Under the pieces are notes generated by a model that worked only from the letters and a program-made list of their open reading frames with translations, was not told the DNA's origin and ran no database searches. 64,000 nt of DNA from Leptolinea sp. UBA4782 (GTDB lineage Bacteria; Chloroflexota; Anaerolineae; Anaerolineales; Anaerolineaceae). The stretch spans positions 5,866-69,865 of the forward strand of contig DHHC01000001.1 in the NCBI GenBank assembly GCA_002403095.1, read 5' to 3'. A program made the position numbers and the translations under genes. The number at the start of each line of letters is the position of its first letter. Position 1 is the first letter of the stretch. Below are positions 8,217 to 17,139 of the stretch, in pieces.

Positions 8217-10199
8217 ATGGACAAGATAACTATCGATTATTTACTGACCAACGCCCACGTATTGACGATGGACAAAGACCTGAGCCAGTATCCATCCGGT
8301 GCAGTCGCCGTCAAGGATGATGCAATTGTTGCTGTGGGCGATGAACGAGCCCTGAAGGAAAAATTTAACCCGGTTGAGACCATTGATTGCCGGGGGAAAG
8401 TCCTCATGCCAGGGTTGGTGAACACCCACACTCACGTCCCCATGACACTCTTACGCGGGCTGGCTGATGACCTGCGGTTGGACGTCTGGTTGATGGGCTA
8501 CATGATGCCGGTCGAACGTGAATTTGTGTCCCCCGAATTCGTGCGCCTGGGCACCAGCCTGGCTTGCGCTGAAATGATCCGCAGCGGAGTGACAACTTTT
8601 GCAGATATGTATTATTTTGAAGACCACGTAGCCAGGGCAACAGCTGATGCGGGCATGCGGGCATTATGCGCCCAATCAGTCATGAAGTTCCCAACCCCTG
8701 ACTCAGCCAGTTTCGAAGAAGGACTGGCGTATGCGCGGAATTTCATTCAAGAATGGAAAGGCCACCCCCTGATTGTTCCTTCGGTGGCGCCGCATGCGGT
8801 ATATACCTGCACTGAAGAGATATTGCGGGCAACTTCAGCCCTGGCGGTTGAGTTTGATGTCCCCTTGCACACCCATATTGCAGAAACTGCCCTCGAGCAG
8901 GAAAACAGCCGCAAAGATTTGGGCATGCCTGTTGTCCCCTACATGAAAAAACAGACCATTTTTGAGGCAAAAGTGCTGGCTGCCCATTGTGTCCATGTGG
9001 ATGAGGGTGAGATGAGGACAATGCTGCATGCCGGAGCCGGTGTGGCTCACAATCCATCTTCCAACCTGAAACTTGCTTCCGGCATCGCACCTGTCCGGCG
9101 TATGCTTGAGGTTGGCCTGAATGTCGGCATTGGAACCGACGGACCTGCATCCAATAACGACCTGGATATGTTCGAAGAAATCCGCCTGGCAGCCTTAATC
9201 TCCAAGGTCGCCACCAACGACCCCACCACCCTGCCGGCGCCGCTTGTACTACTAATGGCAACCCGCATGGGAGCAAATGCCATGCACATTGGGGACATCA
9301 CCGGTTCACTTGAGCCCGGGAAGCGGGCAGACCTGATCGTAGTTGACACCAACCCGGTCCATAACGCCCCCCGGTTTGAGAGGGACCCGAACGGAGTGTA
9401 TGCTCAGCTGGTGTATGCAGCCAAAGCCACAGATGTGACTGATGTCATGATCAACGGCAAGTTTGTCCTGCGCAGCAAGGAACTGCTCACCCTCGATGAA
9501 CAAGAATTGCTGAAGCAAGGCCAGGAGTATGCCCGCAAGATCGATACCTTCCTGATCAAGAGGGAGAAATCAGTATACGCCAAGTTGATTGCAATCGGTG
9601 GTGCAATTGAAGAAGAAAGCTTTGAGGTCCAGGCAAAAGTGAAGGTTGCCGACAGGCAGCCCGTCATCGATGCCCTTCTGGCTAAACCGGAGATAATCAA
9701 GGTCATCCGAAAACGCCATTACCGCGAATATGACACTTATTTCTTATTTGACAATGAAGAAAAAGAGAAATTGCGGTACCGCGAAGACCACTTCATCAAC
9801 GATCAAGGTGAAATAACCAATGTACGCAGCCGCCTGACGCATATCGGCCAGGCCAGAGAACACAAGTATCCAAACCAGGTACTGCTTTCACGTTCGCGCT
9901 TCTTCGCCCCTGCCACACAGAGCCTGCGGTTCTACCGTGAATACTTCAAACCGGCAGCTGAGCATGAAATTGAGAAAGACCGGCTGCGCTACCTGGTGGA
10001 ATACAAGAAAACGGAATTCTTCATCAACCTGGATGAGATTCTCAAACCGGCTGGCGGAAAATTTGCTGAAATCAAGAGCCGTACCTGGAGCCAGAAAGAT
10101 GCCGAAGTAAAATCCAGGTTGATCTCAGAACTGTTACTGGAACTGGGTTTGTCCCTGGATGATGTGGTTTCTGAAGACTACTTTGAGATGCTAACCTGA
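8217..10199 (+). CDS. MtaD-like amidohydrolase fused to a CYTH-like domain
   Basis: Residues 1 to about 440 form a TRZ/ATZ-type metallo-amidohydrolase related to S-adenosylhomocysteine/methylthioadenosine deaminases. Metal-ligand motifs are in order: NTHTH (His71, His73), PHAVYTC, HTHIAET, HCVHVD and GTDGPASNNDLDMF. Residues about 465-655 resemble a CYTH (triphosphate tunnel) domain: an E470-x-Q472-x-K474 variant of ExExK, LRYRED, RSRLTHIG, LLSRSRF and FAEIKSR. CYTH enzymes bind nucleotides or inorganic triphosphate with a ring of acidic and basic residues. The fusion suggests a deaminase whose activity is tied to a phosphorylated ligand, but that is inference. The gene lies 12 bases after cinA and just before glgA. 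Confidence 0.85.
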   Translation: MDKITIDYLLTNAHVLTMDKDLSQYPSGAVAVKDDAIVAVGDERALKEKFNPVETIDCRGKVLMPGLVNTHTHVPMTLLRGLADDLRLDVWLMGYMMPVEREFVSPEFVRLGTSLACAEMIRSGVTTFADMYYFEDHVARATADAGMRALCAQSVMKFPTPDSASFEEGLAYARNFIQEWKGHPLIVPSVAPHAVYTCTEEILRATSALAVEFDVPLHTHIAETALEQENSRKDLGMPVVPYMKKQTIFEAKVLAAHCVHVDEGEMRTMLHAGAGVAHNPSSNLKLASGIAPVRRMLEVGLNVGIGTDGPASNNDLDMFEEIRLAALISKVATNDPTTLPAPLVLLMATRMGANAMHIGDITGSLEPGKRADLIVVDTNPVHNAPRFERDPNGVYAQLVYAAKATDVTDVMINGKFVLRSKELLTLDEQELLKQGQEYARKIDTFLIKREKSVYAKLIAIGGAIEEESFEVQAKVKVADRQPVIDALLAKPEIIKVIRKRHYREYDTYFLFDNEEKEKLRYREDHFINDQGEITNVRSRLTHIGQAREHKYPNQVLLSRSRFFAPATQSLRFYREYFKPAAEHEIEKDRLRYLVEYKKTEFFINLDEILKPAGGKFAEIKSRTWSQKDAEVKSRLISELLLELGLSLDDVVSEDYFEMLT

Positions 10200-10212
10200 G
10201 ATGGGGGTACCC

Positions 10213-11655
10213 ATGCCTGAAGCTTATTCAGTCCTTTTCACTGCTTCTGAAGCTGACCCCTTTATCAAAGTTGGAGGCCTGGGAGATGTCGCCGGTTCAC
10301 TGCCAAAGGCAATCCTCAATCTAGAAACCGGAACGCGTGCAATCGATATCCGCCTGGTGATCCCTTACTATACCGGCATCAAGCTCCCGGAGAACAGGGT
10401 TCAGCACCTGGCGGATTTTTCGGTACCCTATAAGCGTGAAATGCTCCCCGTGCAAGTCTTTTCCACTGTGCTGGATGGGCTTACGGTTTACCTGGTATCC
10501 AGTGAATGGATAAAGGCCAGTGCAAAGGTGTATGACCTGGACCTGGAGCATTCCGCCAGGAAATACCTTCTGTTTTCAAAAGCAACTGCCATGCTTCCGG
10601 AAGTGTTAGATTGGAAAGTGGATATCCTGCACGCCAACGACTGGCATACTGCCCTTTCCATCCCTTTTATTCAGGCCTTTTCCAGGAAACCGCCAAAAAC
10701 GGTGCTTTCAATTCACAACCTCCCCTTTATGGGCAGCGAAACGCGCGGCATGCTGCAAGATTTTCACTTGCATCCATCCACCGATACACGGCTTCCGGAT
10801 TGGGGCAGGGAATTACCCCTGCCAATGGCCAGTTCTGCTGCTGACCAGGTCCTGACCGTCTCTCCAACCTATGCCAGGGAGATCATGACCCCGCAATTCG
10901 GATGCGACCTGGATCCATTTTTTCTTTCCATCCAGGATAAAGTTGCAGGCATCCTGAACGGGATCGATCTGAAAGTTTGGAATCCCGCAGCAGACGACCT
11001 TTTACCATCTGTCTTTGACCTCCAGAACAGGCAGCAGCGAATCAAAAACAAGCAGTATTTACAGGAGAAATTCAACCTGGATCGGAATGATGACCTGCCT
11101 CTCCTTGTGGTGGTCAGCCGGTTTGACCGCCAAAAAGGGATCGATCTTGTTTTTGAATCCCTCAAACAGCTTTCCTGGAAACCCTGGCAGGCTATCCTGC
11201 TAGGCAGCGGTGATCCAGCACTGGAAACGTCTTCCCAGGCGCTTGCCAGGGCTATGCCGGGCAGGGTGCATGTGGAGAACCGCTACGACTGCGCTCTTTC
11301 ACACCAGCTGTACGCAGGCGGGGATATCCTGTTGATGCCTTCGCGGTACGAACCATGCGGACTGGCCCAGATGATCGGAATGCGTTATGGGTGCATCCCG
11401 CTTGCCCGGGCAACCGGCGGGTTGAAAGATTCCATCCTTTCGTACGAGGTTGACCCCCTGGCTGCTACTGGTTTTTTGTTCAACGATGCCACCAGCGAAG
11501 CATTGTCTCTAGCGTTGAAAGATGCCCTGGATATTTACGGGCAAAAGGATGCCTGGCTGCGCATTCAGGAGAATGGGATGAAAGCAGATTTCTCCTGGGA
11601 TAAATCAGCCCTGCAATACGTAAACCTGTATGAAAGGTTGGTGAAGAGCTTATGA
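10213..11655 (+). CDS. glgA: Glycogen synthase (ADP-glucose type)
   Basis: The roughly 480-residue protein is a GT5-family retaining glucosyltransferase that elongates alpha-1,4-glucan from ADP-glucose. Family features are SEADPFIKVGGLGDVAG near the N-terminus (the KxGGL nucleotide-sugar motif), ILHANDWHTAL, SIHNL, GILNGID, SRFDRQKG and the C-terminal RYEPCGLAQMIGMRYG with the catalytic Glu. Two starts are possible: ATG 10201, two bases after the previous stop, and ATG 10213. I prefer 10213 because a G-rich stretch (10203-10207) lies just upstream. The stop overlaps the malQ start as ATGA, so storage-glucan synthesis and remodelling are translationally coupled. Confidence 0.95.
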   Translation: MPEAYSVLFTASEADPFIKVGGLGDVAGSLPKAILNLETGTRAIDIRLVIPYYTGIKLPENRVQHLADFSVPYKREMLPVQVFSTVLDGLTVYLVSSEWIKASAKVYDLDLEHSARKYLLFSKATAMLPEVLDWKVDILHANDWHTALSIPFIQAFSRKPPKTVLSIHNLPFMGSETRGMLQDFHLHPSTDTRLPDWGRELPLPMASSAADQVLTVSPTYAREIMTPQFGCDLDPFFLSIQDKVAGILNGIDLKVWNPAADDLLPSVFDLQNRQQRIKNKQYLQEKFNLDRNDDLPLLVVVSRFDRQKGIDLVFESLKQLSWKPWQAILLGSGDPALETSSQALARAMPGRVHVENRYDCALSHQLYAGGDILLMPSRYEPCGLAQMIGMRYGCIPLARATGGLKDSILSYEVDPLAATGFLFNDATSEALSLALKDALDIYGQKDAWLRIQENGMKADFSWDKSALQYVNLYERLVKSL

Positions 11656-13139
11656 ACCTGCCGCGTGCTTCAGGAATCTTGTTACATCCAACCTCGTTTC
11701 CAGGTCCAGACGGCATCGGCGACCTGGGACCCGAAGCCTACCAGTGGATCGATTTCTTAAAAGACTCGGACACAACCCTCTGGCAGGTGCTGCCGTTAGG
11801 GCCTACGGGGTATGGTGATTCGCCTTATCAGTGTTTCTCTGCTTTTGCTGGTAACCCCTACCTGATCAGCCCCACTCTGCTGCTGGATCAGGGCTTGCTT
11901 ACCCGGGCAGATTTCACTGACCGCCCAGTTTTTCCTGCAGAAGGGGTTGACTACGGTAATGCCATCCAGTGGAAGCTCACGTTGTTAAACCGAGCCTTTA
12001 CCCGTTTCACAACCAGGCAGGATGATGAGTTGCAAAAAAGGTTTAACCAGTTTTGCAAAGAAAATGCTGCCTGGCTGCAGGATTATGCAATATTTATGGC
12101 AATCAAAGAAAGCCAGGGCGGGCGTTCATGGCTGGATTGGGATAAAGCCCTGAAAATGCATGAACTTGCGGCTGTCCAGCTATTTACAGACAGCAACATG
12201 CAAGCCATCCAGGAGCAGCAATTCAAGCAGTTCCTTTTCTTTGAGCAATGGAATGCTCTAAAAGAGTATGCCCACGCTAACGGGGTGAAGATTATTGGTG
12301 ATGTGCCGATCTTTGTATCGATGGACAGCGCAGATGTTTGGGCACACCGCGAACTTTTCTTTATCGACAGCAAAGGCAACCCCATCTTTATTGCAGGTGT
12401 GCCGCCAGATTATTTTTCACCGACCGGTCAGTTATGGGGTAATCCGCTATACAACTGGAAAAAACACCGGGATTCAGGTTTTGCCTGGTGGATCGAACGT
12501 ATGCGTGCATCACTGCAGCTCTTCGACTGGATCAGGCTCGACCATTTTCGCGGGTTTGCTGCCTACTGGAAGATCAAGGCCGGCAGCCCAACTGCAGAGG
12601 TGGGAATCTGGGAAAAAGGTCCCGGGGCTGCCTTGTTCACTGCCCTGGAAAATACCCTCGGTGAGCTGCCGATCATTGCAGAGGATCTGGGAGTGATCAC
12701 CCCGGATGTGGTGGCATTACGCGAGAAGTTCAGCTTTCCCGGGATGTGCATCCTGCAGTTTGCTTTTGGCGGCGACCCGGCTGACAGGTTTCTGCCCCAT
12801 AACTATGTCCGCAATTCGGTCGTGTACACCGGAACGCACGATAACAATACCACCCTGGGCTGGTTCAACATGTCCAGTAGTGCCGAAAGGGATTTCTGCC
12901 TGAAGTATCTGGGCAGCGGCGGCGAAGATATAGTTGCCAACATGATCCGGACGATCTGGAGTTCAGTGGCGTCGTTTTCAATCGCCCCCATGCAGGATTT
13001 TCTCAACCTGGATACCCATGCCAGGATGAACTACCCCAGCAAAGCGGATGGCAACTGGTGCTGGAGAATGGCACCGAATGCTGAGTCAGTTGAATTGGCG
13101 GGGCGGATCAGGGACCTGAATTTTCTTTATTCCCGCTGA
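11652..13139 (+). CDS. malQ: 4-alpha-glucanotransferase (amylomaltase)
   Basis: MalQ moves alpha-1,4-glucan segments between chains and is used in maltodextrin and glycogen turnover. The 495-residue GH77 protein shows RASGILLHPTSFPGPDGIGD at the N-terminus, the DSPYQCFSAFAGNPYLIS segment, the nucleophile region FDWIRLDHFRGF, the acid/base region PIIAEDLG and the late YTGTHDNNTTLGW motif. The start ATG overlaps the glgA stop (11652-11655). The 3' end overlaps the convergent EamA gene by 13 bases, so there is no room for a separate terminator. Confidence 0.96.
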   Translation: MNLPRASGILLHPTSFPGPDGIGDLGPEAYQWIDFLKDSDTTLWQVLPLGPTGYGDSPYQCFSAFAGNPYLISPTLLLDQGLLTRADFTDRPVFPAEGVDYGNAIQWKLTLLNRAFTRFTTRQDDELQKRFNQFCKENAAWLQDYAIFMAIKESQGGRSWLDWDKALKMHELAAVQLFTDSNMQAIQEQQFKQFLFFEQWNALKEYAHANGVKIIGDVPIFVSMDSADVWAHRELFFIDSKGNPIFIAGVPPDYFSPTGQLWGNPLYNWKKHRDSGFAWWIERMRASLQLFDWIRLDHFRGFAAYWKIKAGSPTAEVGIWEKGPGAALFTALENTLGELPIIAEDLGVITPDVVALREKFSFPGMCILQFAFGGDPADRFLPHNYVRNSVVYTGTHDNNTTLGWFNMSSSAERDFCLKYLGSGGEDIVANMIRTIWSSVASFSIAPMQDFLNLDTHARMNYPSKADGNWCWRMAPNAESVELAGRIRDLNFLYSR

Positions 13140-14080
13140 GCCGGGATTCCGTTTTTATCAGCAGGATTCATTCGGCTGGAAATATAGATACCAGCCAGGA
13201 TGAAAATGCCCCCTATTACTTCAAACAGCGCCGGGTTTTCCCGCAGGAAAATCATTGCAAGGATGGTTGAGCCGATCGGTTCTCCCAGCAGAGCAATTGA
13301 AACCAGGGAAGCGGGTACATACCGTAATGCCCAGTTAAAGGCTGTATGCCCGATCAGTTGAGGCACAACCGCCAGTAATACCAGCCAGAGGTAAACCGGT
13401 GGTGAAAATCCGGTGATCCGGATCCCGGATACCGCGATCACGATCAGCAGGATCAGCGCCGATGTACCGTAAACCAGGAATGTATATACCGGCAATGAAA
13501 GCTGCGGGCGGACACTGCGCCCGATGAGCATGTAACCCGCTGCCGTCCAGGCTCCGATCAATGCCAGCAGGTTTCCTGTCAGGCTGGTGCTGCTGCCTGC
13601 AAATGCCCCTCCTAATCCATTGTCTCCCGAGAACCAGCCAGGCAGTTCGCCTGAAAGCCCAACCAGTACGCTGCCGCTCAAAGCCACAGCCAAACCGATA
13701 ACAACCTGCTTCGATAGTTTCTCTTTTAACAACAAAGAACCAAAGATCGCCACCCACAAAGGAGTTGTGGTAACCAGCACAACTGAACTGGTAACACTGG
13801 TGAATTGCAGGGAGGTGATCCAGGAGGCAAAATGGATCGCCAGGAAAAAGCCGGAAAGCATGACCTTCCAGCCGATCTTCCAATTCAATGCTCCCAGTTC
13901 GAACCGGTAGCGCAGGAACACGAGCGGGGTGAGGATCAGCGTTGCCAGGGTCATACGGTACCCGGCAATTGCCAGTGCGCTGGCTTCCACCTGGGCAAAC
14001 CTGATGAAAAGGGAGGCAGTGGAGACTGCCAGTACACCTGCCAGGATTCCAAATAGGGTTAAGGATTGTGAGTGTTTCAA
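13127..14080 (-). CDS. EamA/DMT-family transporter
   Basis: The 317-residue protein is very hydrophobic, with about ten predicted membrane helices arranged as two repeats of five, typical of the drug/metabolite transporter superfamily. Features include LFIRFAQVEASALAIAGYRM near the N-terminus and, in the second half, a matching LVSIALLGEPIGSTILAMIF segment. Such carriers export or import amino acids, nucleotides or other small metabolites; the substrate here is unknown. The gene is divergent from sodA across a 108-base AT-rich region with a possible operator, and its 3' end overlaps malQ on the other strand. Confidence 0.9.
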   Translation of the reverse strand: MKHSQSLTLFGILAGVLAVSTASLFIRFAQVEASALAIAGYRMTLATLILTPLVFLRYRFELGALNWKIGWKVMLSGFFLAIHFASWITSLQFTSVTSSVVLVTTTPLWVAIFGSLLLKEKLSKQVVIGLAVALSGSVLVGLSGELPGWFSGDNGLGGAFAGSSTSLTGNLLALIGAWTAAGYMLIGRSVRPQLSLPVYTFLVYGTSALILLIVIAVSGIRITGFSPPVYLWLVLLAVVPQLIGHTAFNWALRYVPASLVSIALLGEPIGSTILAMIFLRENPALFEVIGGIFILAGIYISSRMNPADKNGIPAQRE

Positions 14081-14120
14081 TGAAGTCTTGCTTTCTTATG
14101 AAGAATAATTGGTATTAATA

Positions 14121-14138
14121 TGATAATTATGGTATTAT
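14121..14138 (+). promoter_or_regulatory. sodA promoter with a PerR/Fur-like box
   Basis: TGGTATTAT (14130-14138) is an extended -10 box. It is overlapped by TGATAATTATGGTAT (14121-14135), which agrees at 10 of 14 defined positions with the PerR-type box TTATAATnATTATAA. A peroxide or metal sensor controlling superoxide dismutase would make biological sense. The match is weak and AT-rich sequence produces such matches by chance. Confidence 0.35.
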
Positions 14139-14146
14139 TAGTTTAA

Positions 14147-14162
14147 TTTATCGCAAGATAAA
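14147..14162 (+). promoter_or_regulatory. Small hairpin in the sodA leader
   Basis: TTTATC (14147-14152) pairs with GATAAA (14157-14162) around a GCAA loop, a stable GNRA tetraloop. It would lie close to the 5' end of the sodA mRNA and could stabilise it, or the same repeat could act as a DNA operator. Confidence 0.35.
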
Positions 14163-14188
14163 TACACAACAATCTTTTGGAGGCAACC

Positions 14189-14794
14189 ATGTCTTTTACA
14201 TTACCCGAATTACCGTATTCTTTCAATGCATTGGAACAGGCAATTGATGCCCAGACAGTCGAAATCCATTATACCAAGCACCATACCGCCTATTTGAATA
14301 ATCTCAATGCTGCACTGGAAAAGTACCCGCAGTTCTTTAACCACCCCATTGAGCACATCCTGGCTGATTTGAACCAGGTGCCTGAAGAGATCCGCACAGC
14401 TGTGCGCAACAATGGTGGCGGGTACTACAACCACATTTTGTATTGGAATGGGTTCTCGCCCGATGGCGGCGGTGAGCCAAAAGGCAAACTCGGCCAATTG
14501 ATCGAACGCACCTTTGGTTCGTTCCTGAGCTTCAGCAAGGAAATCGAAAAAGCCGGCATGACGCGTTTTGGCAGCGGTTGGGCCTGGCTCAGCCGGAAAT
14601 CCGACGGATCGCTGGTCATCCACTCAACCCCCAACCAGGATACACCCCTGGCAGAAGGCCTGCACCCGGTCATTGGCGTGGATGTTTGGGAACATGCATA
14701 CTACCTGCGTTACCAGAACCGGCGGGCTGATTACCTGGGTGCAATCTGGAAAATTATCAACTGGGAAGAAGCCGAAAAGCGTTACTTGCAGTAA
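14189..14794 (+). CDS. sodA: Superoxide dismutase, Mn-type by sequence
   Basis: The 201-residue protein is a Fe/Mn superoxide dismutase, converting superoxide to hydrogen peroxide and oxygen. Metal ligands are His27 (EIHYTKHH), His82 (YYNHILYW), Asp165 and His169 (VDVWEHAYYL). Gly at 77 in NNGGG together with Gln150 in TPNQD is the arrangement typical of Mn enzymes rather than Fe enzymes, which carry the outer-sphere Gln near the second ligand. GGAGG lies at 14179-14183 and fixes the start at 14189; no signal peptide is present, so the enzyme is cytoplasmic. A ferredoxin gene follows after 30 bases. Confidence 0.95.
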   Translation: MSFTLPELPYSFNALEQAIDAQTVEIHYTKHHTAYLNNLNAALEKYPQFFNHPIEHILADLNQVPEEIRTAVRNNGGGYYNHILYWNGFSPDGGGEPKGKLGQLIERTFGSFLSFSKEIEKAGMTRFGSGWAWLSRKSDGSLVIHSTPNQDTPLAEGLHPVIGVDVWEHAYYLRYQNRRADYLGAIWKIINWEEAEKRYLQ

Positions 14795-14824
14795 AATAGA
14801 AAAAAACGCTATTCGGAGGAATTC

Positions 14825-15238
14825 ATGACCCATGTGATTACCAGTTTATGCTTGCGGGATGGCGGCTGTGTTACTGTCTGCCCGGTCGAATGCATCATCC
14901 CGGGCAAACCGGAAGATGAGTATCCTCTTTTTTACATCGACCCCGAAACCTGCATAGACTGCGGCGCATGCATCCCTCAGTGCCCGTTCCACGCCATTTT
15001 CCCCAAAGATGACGTGCCAGCCAGTTTTGTGTCGGATACGCCTAAAGTAATATCAAAACCAAAAGGGACACCTGGCTGCGACCAGCCTTACAATGGTCAT
15101 ACCTACCAGGGCGAGCCTGTCCACCTGGAATACACCAGGGTATTGAACCCAGGCGAATCCATCGACCTGACCCTGGATATCGATGTCAATGCAGCATTTT
15201 TTACAGACGGCCCAGGATACGAAGCGCTTAAGGAGTAG
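14825..15238 (+). CDS. Ferredoxin-like protein with two Fe-S cluster motifs
   Basis: The 137-residue protein carries two cysteine sets in its first half: Cys9, 15, 19 and 23, and Cys43, 46, 49 and 53 (CIDCGACIPQCP). This fits a bacterial 7Fe/8Fe ferredoxin that transfers electrons in the cytoplasm. Residues 60-137 form a longer tail than in small ferredoxins, with no recognised motif; it contains PGCDQPYNGHTYQGEPVHLE. GGAGG lies just upstream of ATG 14825. Placement after sodA suggests a link with oxygen exposure, but the redox partner is unknown. The last 11 bases overlap the convergent ppgK. Confidence 0.88.
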   Translation: MTHVITSLCLRDGGCVTVCPVECIIPGKPEDEYPLFYIDPETCIDCGACIPQCPFHAIFPKDDVPASFVSDTPKVISKPKGTPGCDQPYNGHTYQGEPVHLEYTRVLNPGESIDLTLDIDVNAAFFTDGPGYEALKE

Positions 15239-15980
15239 ACTGAGCGTGGGTTAGTGAAGCAAAATAAGCAGCACCTATGATTCCAGCCTGGTTGTATAAC
15301 TGGGCTGGAACTATTTTTGTACGGGTGTTCAGGTAACCAAAATACTTGGCATGGTTGCGGCTGATCCCCCCGCCGATTATGATCAGGTCTGGCCAAAACA
15401 AGTTTTCCATGATCAGCAAGTACTCTTCAAGCGCTGCGGCCCATTCTTTCCAGCTTAGTTTCTTTTTTGCCTTAACTGCTGCCGATGCCCGTTTTTCAGC
15501 ATCTTTTTCCCTGATTTTCAAGTGGCCGAATTCAAGGTTTGGCAGCAGCACACCGTCATTAATTATTGCTGTACCGATACCTGTCCCCAGGGTAAGCACT
15601 AGCACAACACCATTTACATCCCTGGCGGCGCCATAACGCACCTCTGCCAGCCCGGCAGCATCTGCATCGTTGATAACGGTGAACGGGTTCCCAGTCTTCT
15701 CGGAAAACATTTTTTCGGCATTGGTATTGATCCACTTTTCATCGACGTTGGCAGCAGTAAAACAAATTCCATGCTGGATAACACCCGGGAAACCTGCCCC
15801 GACAGGTCCCTGGTATGCCATTTTTTCTACCAGGGTTTTTACCACTTTCGCCACAGCATCTGGTGTTGATGGGTCAGGTGTGACCAACCGGATGCGTTCA
15901 CTGGCAAATTGCCCCGTTTCAATGTCGACCAGGGCGCCTTTTATTCCCGAACCGCCAATATCGATACCAAGAATGTTCAT
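15228..15980 (-). CDS. ppgK: Polyphosphate glucokinase, ROK family
   Basis: The 250-residue protein is a ROK-family sugar kinase closest in style to actinobacterial polyphosphate glucokinase, which phosphorylates glucose with polyphosphate and often also ATP. Evidence: ILGIDIGGSGIKGALVD (phosphate-binding loop), VINDADAAGLAEVRYG (catalytic Asp region), LTLGTGIGTAIINDG, PNLEFGHL, SWKEWAAALEEYL and DLIIIGGGISRNHAKYF. It would supply glucose 6-phosphate, in line with the glycogen genes upstream. It is the last gene of a minus-strand operon and lies 16 bases after mltG, with a GGTGAGG ribosome-binding site. Confidence 0.9.
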   Translation of the reverse strand: MNILGIDIGGSGIKGALVDIETGQFASERIRLVTPDPSTPDAVAKVVKTLVEKMAYQGPVGAGFPGVIQHGICFTAANVDEKWINTNAEKMFSEKTGNPFTVINDADAAGLAEVRYGAARDVNGVVLVLTLGTGIGTAIINDGVLLPNLEFGHLKIREKDAEKRASAAVKAKKKLSWKEWAAALEEYLLIMENLFWPDLIIIGGGISRNHAKYFGYLNTRTKIVPAQLYNQAGIIGAAYFASLTHAQSTP

Positions 15981-15996
15981 GGGTCACCTCACCTTT

Positions 15997-17139
15997 TTAT
16001 GGGCAATCGTTCAATAAATGTTCTTCATACGTTACAGCGAAAAGATGCTTGCCGCTACCATCACATGCAGCCCTGAAGTAATAATATGGGCTTTCATCAG
16101 GAAATGCAACTGCTTCAATGGCTTTAAGTGAAGGGGTGCAAATAGGACCCGGCGGCAAACCTGAATAGATATAAGTATTATAGGGTGAATCGATTTGCAG
16201 CTGCTCCCAACTGATCGGGTTTGACCACCAGGTTGCCTGAATGGCATTGTAACCTGCTGCATATTGCACAGTCGGGTCGCTGTCCAGCCGCATTCCTATG
16301 GCCAGCCGGTTTAGGAAGACTGAAGCAATCATAGGTTTTTCTTCATCTACCACTGCTTCACGTTCGACGATGGATGCCAGGATCAACCCCTCATAAGGTG
16401 TCAAACCCTGCTCCGCAAGCCGGGCTATCAAATCAGGGGTGAAATTCAACATTTGGCGGTTTTCCAACTGCAGCAGGAAATTTTCCAGGCTTGTATCCCT
16501 TCCTACGGTAAACTCGCCGGAAGCCAGCAAACCTTCAAGCGTTAAAGGCGATCCCCAGAAATCAGTATCCACCAAACCAGAAGGGTTCTGCACCCTTTCA
16601 AGAAAATCTTCGCTGCTGAAATTCAATCCTGATGCAGGAATCAGTGCGGCGATCTCTTCTACCCGCCAGCCAGCCAGCAGCCCGAAAATCACTTCATCAG
16701 GGGTTGGATCGATTAGTTCCTGGGCGATCTCCACCGCATTCATCTGGCTGGTAAGGGTATGGTTGCCAGCCTGGATCCTGGTATCCAGGCCTGAGTACAC
16801 CAGGTAGTCAATAAATAAATCCCGGTCGGCAAGCAAACCTGACTGGTCGATAGTATCTGCAATAACCTGGATGCTGTCGCCTTCTTTAACTGTAACTTTT
16901 AGTTCTCTTTGTTCTGTGATAACCGGTGAAAGCAGCTTTTCCTTCTGAAATTCAAGCCTGAAAGCATAGCTGTACAGCTGAAAGTTGTTTAAAGCCGGGG
17001 AAGCAGGCCCAAAACTGGCTGCTGCCCGGTCCGGGATAGTTAACCCTACCCAGGTTATGGCAGCCATTACCAGGCATAACGCAGCCGCGAGAAGGAGTAA
17101 GGCAGCTGTACTGAATTGCTTATGAGTATGTTTCTTCAT
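15997..17139 (-). CDS. mltG: Endolytic murein transglycosylase MltG-like
   Basis: MltG cleaves nascent peptidoglycan strands and helps set glycan chain length. The 380-residue protein has an N-terminal membrane anchor (about 10-32), a LysM-like segment (about 80-130, VKEGDSIQVIADTI) and the YceG catalytic domain with Glu259 in ILASIVEREAVV, followed by DSDPTVQYA and PYNTYIYSGLPPGPI. The usual LEGYLFPDTY segment is altered to LEGLLASGEFTV here. The start overlaps the ruvX stop (TAATG), so the two are coupled. The pairing of mltG with ruvX is widespread in bacteria. Confidence 0.92.
   Translation of the reverse strand: MKKHTHKQFSTAALLLLAAALCLVMAAITWVGLTIPDRAAASFGPASPALNNFQLYSYAFRLEFQKEKLLSPVITEQRELKVTVKEGDSIQVIADTIDQSGLLADRDLFIDYLVYSGLDTRIQAGNHTLTSQMNAVEIAQELIDPTPDEVIFGLLAGWRVEEIAALIPASGLNFSSEDFLERVQNPSGLVDTDFWGSPLTLEGLLASGEFTVGRDTSLENFLLQLENRQMLNFTPDLIARLAEQGLTPYEGLILASIVEREAVVDEEKPMIASVFLNRLAIGMRLDSDPTVQYAAGYNAIQATWWSNPISWEQLQIDSPYNTYIYSGLPPGPICTPSLKAIEAVAFPDESPYYYFRAACDGSGKHLFAVTYEEHLLNDCP

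Noticed and set aside
8743..9276. Long open frame antisense to the amidohydrolase
   Set aside because: Low-quality composition with many Cys, Gln and Pro; lies entirely opposite the conserved metal-binding domain.
13335..13883. Second open frame in the EamA region, minus strand
   Set aside because: It overlaps the membrane-protein frame on the same strand and lacks the helices or any motif.
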